DNA from: Marinospirillum alkalitolerans
Lineage (GTDB): Bacteria; Pseudomonadota; Gammaproteobacteria; Pseudomonadales; Halomonadaceae
Direction of reading: 5' to 3'
Length of the DNA stretch: 64,000 nt
NCBI RefSeq assembly: GCF_045055655.1
Contig: NZ_JBANFI010000001.1
Coordinates: 372,001 to 436,000, forward strand
Shown here: piece after piece, positions 60,927 to 64,000 of the stretch
Layout of the letters: each line of letters begins with the position of its first letter
How positions within the stretch are numbered: position 1 is the first letter of the stretch
Notes under the pieces: generated by a model
What the model was told of the DNA's origin: nothing
What the model saw: only the letters and a program-made list of their open reading frames with translations
Databases searched by the model: none
Position numbers and translations under genes: made by a program

Positions 60927-63900
60927 TAATCGATCCGCCAGAAGAAATCGAGTGAGCTCTCAATTGAGCTCACTGCTTCAACATAAAAACGGCGTGAAAA
61001 CTCATAACGTACCGCAAAGCGCGAGATTTCTTCATAAATACCGACCCCATAGCTGACGCTGAGGCGGCTGTTCAAATAGCCGGAAGCCACCAGGCTGGCT
61101 TGGCTGCCATCGCCTTCAGTAGCCAGTTCAAACTCACGTATCCCCAAGGCATTGCCGAGACGTTCGGTGAGGCCAGAAGCACCACTTAAGCCTAAAGACA
61201 GCGCCGCTGTATTGAGCGCATTTTCATCGCGTTCAGTTTGTAGAGGTCGGCCCAGCACCAGATAGGCCAGCGCTTCTTCCGGTGCCAGTGCAGGTTCCGA
61301 GAAGATCTCCGTTTCGAGTTGGTCTATCCGTCCGGTGACACGCACTCCAGCGGTGATTTCGCCGACACTGCGGATGGCCTCGATATCGACAAAGGGCAGA
61401 TCAGCCGGCCCTGTAAAGGTCAGCCGAGCGCGACGCAGTTGTAAATCCTGCCCAAAAGACTGGTAAACACCATCGACCAGACTCAGCTCGCCGCGCACCT
61501 GTTGATCCTGTGTCACTCTCAGGCGGCCACTGACTCCAGCTTCTAAGCCGAGTGCTTCCAAGAGCAGCTGATCCGGCCCCAAGCGCAGGTCTAAATCCAT
61601 AGTGAAGGGGAAGCTGGCGCTTGGCGGAGGGGCCGCCGGGCCGATCACCCTGGCATCACTGGAGATCTTTTGCGCCTGCGCGGGGAGTCCACGCACCTCA
61701 ATCAACCCCCGAGGGAGATGGATGTCACCGCTGAGGTGCGCGGCTGTGGCGTTGGCTTCAAGCTGCAGCTGGCTATGGGCGAAGACCTGTCCGTAGGGAT
61801 CAAAGCGCAGCGCCAGATCCCTGCCTTCTAGGGTGAGTCGGGCCTCCCATTCCGGACGCCAGTTGATCTGGCCACTGAAGGTGCCTGTACCACTGGGTGA
61901 GGCGAGGTATTCACCTTCGAGCCAGGCTTGATCGCCATCCAGTGTCAGCTCCGCTTCGAGTTGACTGAGTGAGGCGGGCCAGAGGCGATCCTGCGCGCTC
62001 ACCTGCTCAAGGTGCAGCTGGCCAAAGAGCTCAGGCTGCCTTAAAGGGCCACGAAAGTAGATGTCGCCTTCAAGTTGGCCGCTGAGCTCATCGATCTCGA
62101 TAAAAGGTGCTAGGAGTTGCAGTTGTACATCTTGTAGGCTGAGGAGCGCATCCAGCTGTCGCTCGGTTGCGGCTGAGCGATCAATGCGGCTGTCGAGGCG
62201 TAGCTCACCTAGCTCTGGGCCTTGTAGCCAAAAGCGACTGGTGAAGGCATCATGCAGTAGATGCAGATCCAGATGCAGCTCTTGGTAGGCAAAGGTCAGC
62301 CATAAAGGGGTGGCATTGAGCGGGTCCTCGCTCAGAATCTGAAACTGGCTCGCCGGTGCATCCAAGGCCAAGCTCAAAGCCAAAAACTCATCCCAAGCGG
62401 CAACCAGATGGGCCTCCAGTTGTCCCTCCCAGCGAAAATCTTCTGGCCAGAGAAAAGCCCAGTCCTCCAACTGAATGGGGCTGCTCATATAGTGCAGCTG
62501 GGGGCCAGTTTGCCAGCCACCAGCAAAATGCAAACTCAGAGGCTGGTCTTCATAGGTCAGCGCCAAATGGAGCTGGTGTGCGCTGGGTTCACCTTCCAGT
62601 GCAAAACGCAAGGTCTCAAAACTCAGCGGTTGGCTCGACTGAGCTGCCTCTTGTTGTCGCAAACTGGCCAGATTCAGCTCCAGCATCAAGGGTAGAGTGG
62701 GGCGTCTGGCTTGCCAGACTTGATTCCAGGCCAATCCCTCTAGCTGCCAGTCTTGCCAGTGCAGCTGGTGGCTGGTCAGCGTCGTCTGAAACTCGGTTTC
62801 AGCCAGCCAAGCCAGCATTGTGCTCTGCTCTAGCGTTTGCCATGGAAAGAGCGGCCAAGCGGGAGCGTTGATCTGTCCCTCCAGTGTTAGATCCCCTTGC
62901 ATCTCAAGCCAGGGCAGCTCCTCTAATCTGAGCCAATCGAGATCAAAGCTGGTGCGCCATTGGTGCTGATTGAAGCTGGCGCTGAGCAGTAAGGACTGAT
63001 CTGCCTGTGCCAGCTGAATAAAATCGAGTGTTAGTTGATAGGCTTCAGGTTCCTCGGCTGACCAGAGCAAGTTTGCTCGACTCTCGAGTGACCAGTTTTG
63101 GCGACTGGCCCAAGAGCCAATGAGATCGGCCTGTGCGCTTAGCTGCTGATGCTGCCACTGGGCCTGTAAGTGCAGCCGATCATCGACCTTGGGTAAGCTA
63201 TCCTGCAGCTGAGCGACCTGCTCAGGGGATAAAGGCGCAGCGGCGAGCCACTCGTTCACGGGTGAGGTCGCAAGTAGCTGGCTCAGCCCCAAGAGTTGGA
63301 GCTGGAGCTGAGTCTCTGGCCAGTGATCTTGACGCCAGGAAACCCAGTGACTCTGGCCTTGGAGTGCGATCCTTCCTGTCTCTGACCAGGACAGCGCGAG
63401 ATCATCCAACCAGAGGGATTCCGTATCCAGCGTGAGCGCGAGCTGATGATGCAAGGGCAGCTGATCGATCAGCCATTGCCCTTGGCTATCGAGATGCCAT
63501 CCTTGCCCTGCATGACCACGCAGGCTGAGTTGGAGCTGAGTCAGGGCGAATTCTTCAAGCGGAGCTTGTGGCCAGAAGTGGGTGATCCAAGGCGTGAGTT
63601 CGAGCTCTTGCGCCTGAAGCTCGAGTGCCATTGGCCAGTGTTGGCGTTGTAGATCAAGCTGGGCCCAGAGCTGAAGTTGTTGCTGCTGATCTTGGACATT
63701 CAGATGTAAAAAATCCAGTAGCGCGCCTTGAACCTCGAGTGTCCAAGCCCGCCCTTGGTAGCGGGTGGTCAGTGTAGCCTGCAATGGCCAGCGTTGCTGA
63801 GGCTGGAGTTCCCCTGTGAGTTCGATGGCAGAAAGATCCTTCGGCCATAGAGGGCTGCTCAGTTGAAGTTGGGCAAGATGAAGTTGATCTTGCTGCCAGC

Positions 63901-64000
63901 TGGCGCTGAGCTGGATTCCGTCGCTGAGCTGTGTCTGATTTAAGCTGAGTTGGTGGATCCGTAGATGATCTAACTGGATATTCAGCGGAAGGTGCAGGTC
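60923..64000 (-). CDS. tamB: Translocation and assembly module protein TamB (N-terminus outside window)
   Basis: The frame is open from the window edge at 64000 to the stop at 60923, at least 1025 residues, without the N-terminus. TamB spans the periplasm and with TamA helps export or place outer-membrane components and lipids. The repetitive beta-strand region is rich in Gln and Leu. The C-terminal DUF490 domain is clear: DLDLRLGPDQLLLEALGLEAGVSGRLRV, GVYQSFGQDLQLRRARLTFTGPADLPFVDIEAIR and the final SIESSLDFFWRIDY. The N-terminal signal anchor lies beyond the window. Confidence 0.92.
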   Translation of the reverse strand, partial: DLHLPLNIQLDHLRIHQLSLNQTQLSDGIQLSASWQQDQLHLAQLQLSSPLWPKDLSAIELTGELQPQQRWPLQATLTTRYQGRAWTLEVQGALLDFLHLNVQDQQQQLQLWAQLDLQRQHWPMALELQAQELELTPWITHFWPQAPLEEFALTQLQLSLRGHAGQGWHLDSQGQWLIDQLPLHHQLALTLDTESLWLDDLALSWSETGRIALQGQSHWVSWRQDHWPETQLQLQLLGLSQLLATSPVNEWLAAAPLSPEQVAQLQDSLPKVDDRLHLQAQWQHQQLSAQADLIGSWASRQNWSLESRANLLWSAEEPEAYQLTLDFIQLAQADQSLLLSASFNQHQWRTSFDLDWLRLEELPWLEMQGDLTLEGQINAPAWPLFPWQTLEQSTMLAWLAETEFQTTLTSHQLHWQDWQLEGLAWNQVWQARRPTLPLMLELNLASLRQQEAAQSSQPLSFETLRFALEGEPSAHQLHLALTYEDQPLSLHFAGGWQTGPQLHYMSSPIQLEDWAFLWPEDFRWEGQLEAHLVAAWDEFLALSLALDAPASQFQILSEDPLNATPLWLTFAYQELHLDLHLLHDAFTSRFWLQGPELGELRLDSRIDRSAATERQLDALLSLQDVQLQLLAPFIEIDELSGQLEGDIYFRGPLRQPELFGQLHLEQVSAQDRLWPASLSQLEAELTLDGDQAWLEGEYLASPSGTGTFSGQINWRPEWEARLTLEGRDLALRFDPYGQVFAHSQLQLEANATAAHLSGDIHLPRGLIEVRGLPAQAQKISSDARVIGPAAPPPSASFPFTMDLDLRLGPDQLLLEALGLEAGVSGRLRVTQDQQVRGELSLVDGVYQSFGQDLQLRRARLTFTGPADLPFVDIEAIRSVGEITAGVRVTGRIDQLETEIFSEPALAPEEALAYLVLGRPLQTERDENALNTAALSLGLSGASGLTERLGNALGIREFELATEGDGSQASLVASGYLNSRLSVSYGVGIYEEISRFAVRYEFSRRFYVEAVSSIESSLDFFWRIDY

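Overview
This window looks like a chromosomal segment of a polar-flagellated, probably marine or aquatic gammaproteobacterium of the Oceanospirillales/Pseudomonadales type. I base that on gene order: tilS-accA-dnaE; fleSR-fliEFGHIJ; fliKLMNOPQR-flhBAF-fliA-cheYZAB-parC-parP-cheW; ccmABCDEFGHI; and smc-zipA-ligA all follow the Pseudomonas-like arrangement. The proteins are rich in Gln, Glu and Ala, and the species cannot be named from the sequence alone. By eye the first 6.9 kb is more AT-rich than the rest.

Layout. (1) 1-6691: the end of a CRISPR array and a type II-B CRISPR-Cas locus, with cas9, cas1, cas2 and cas4 on the minus strand. A probable tracrRNA lies on the plus strand between cas9 and cas1. 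(2) 6701-6961: an open remnant at the junction with the core chromosome. (3) 6962-12889: tilS, accA and dnaE on the minus strand. (4) 13097-34290: the flagellar regulator pair fleSR, then basal body, switch, export and sigma-28 genes. (5) 34360-41987: the chemotaxis core with the ParC/ParP polar-localisation pair, CheW and a DUF2802 protein. (6) 42066-43959: a second FlhB C-terminal-like gene and a second FliK-like gene on the minus strand. (7) 44195-51620: a complete System I cytochrome c maturation operon. (8) 51660-58552: smc, zipA and ligA. (9) 58633-64000: a DUF2628 membrane protein, a UPF0270 gene, avtA and the C-terminal part of tamB, which runs off the window.

How the genes work together. 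The flagellar genes build the switch, MS ring, export gate and ATPase, and control of hook length. FlhF places the flagellum at the pole. CheA/W/Y/Z/B with ParC/ParP steer it. The expected flhG (between flhF and fliA), motCD (between cheB and parC) and fleQ (before fleS) are not present.

The most interesting material is in two places. First, the type II-B locus has a tracrRNA antisense between cas9 and cas1. It has two competing self-complementary structures and shares a bidirectional terminator with cas9, and the array appears to end in a terminator built from its last repeat. Second, a short acidic motif like the CheY-binding peptides of FliM and CheZ recurs in the flagellar and chemotaxis proteins: FliM, CheZ, three times in CheA, and in a very long acidic tail on FliH. 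These are readings from sequence only; no searches or folding runs were made.
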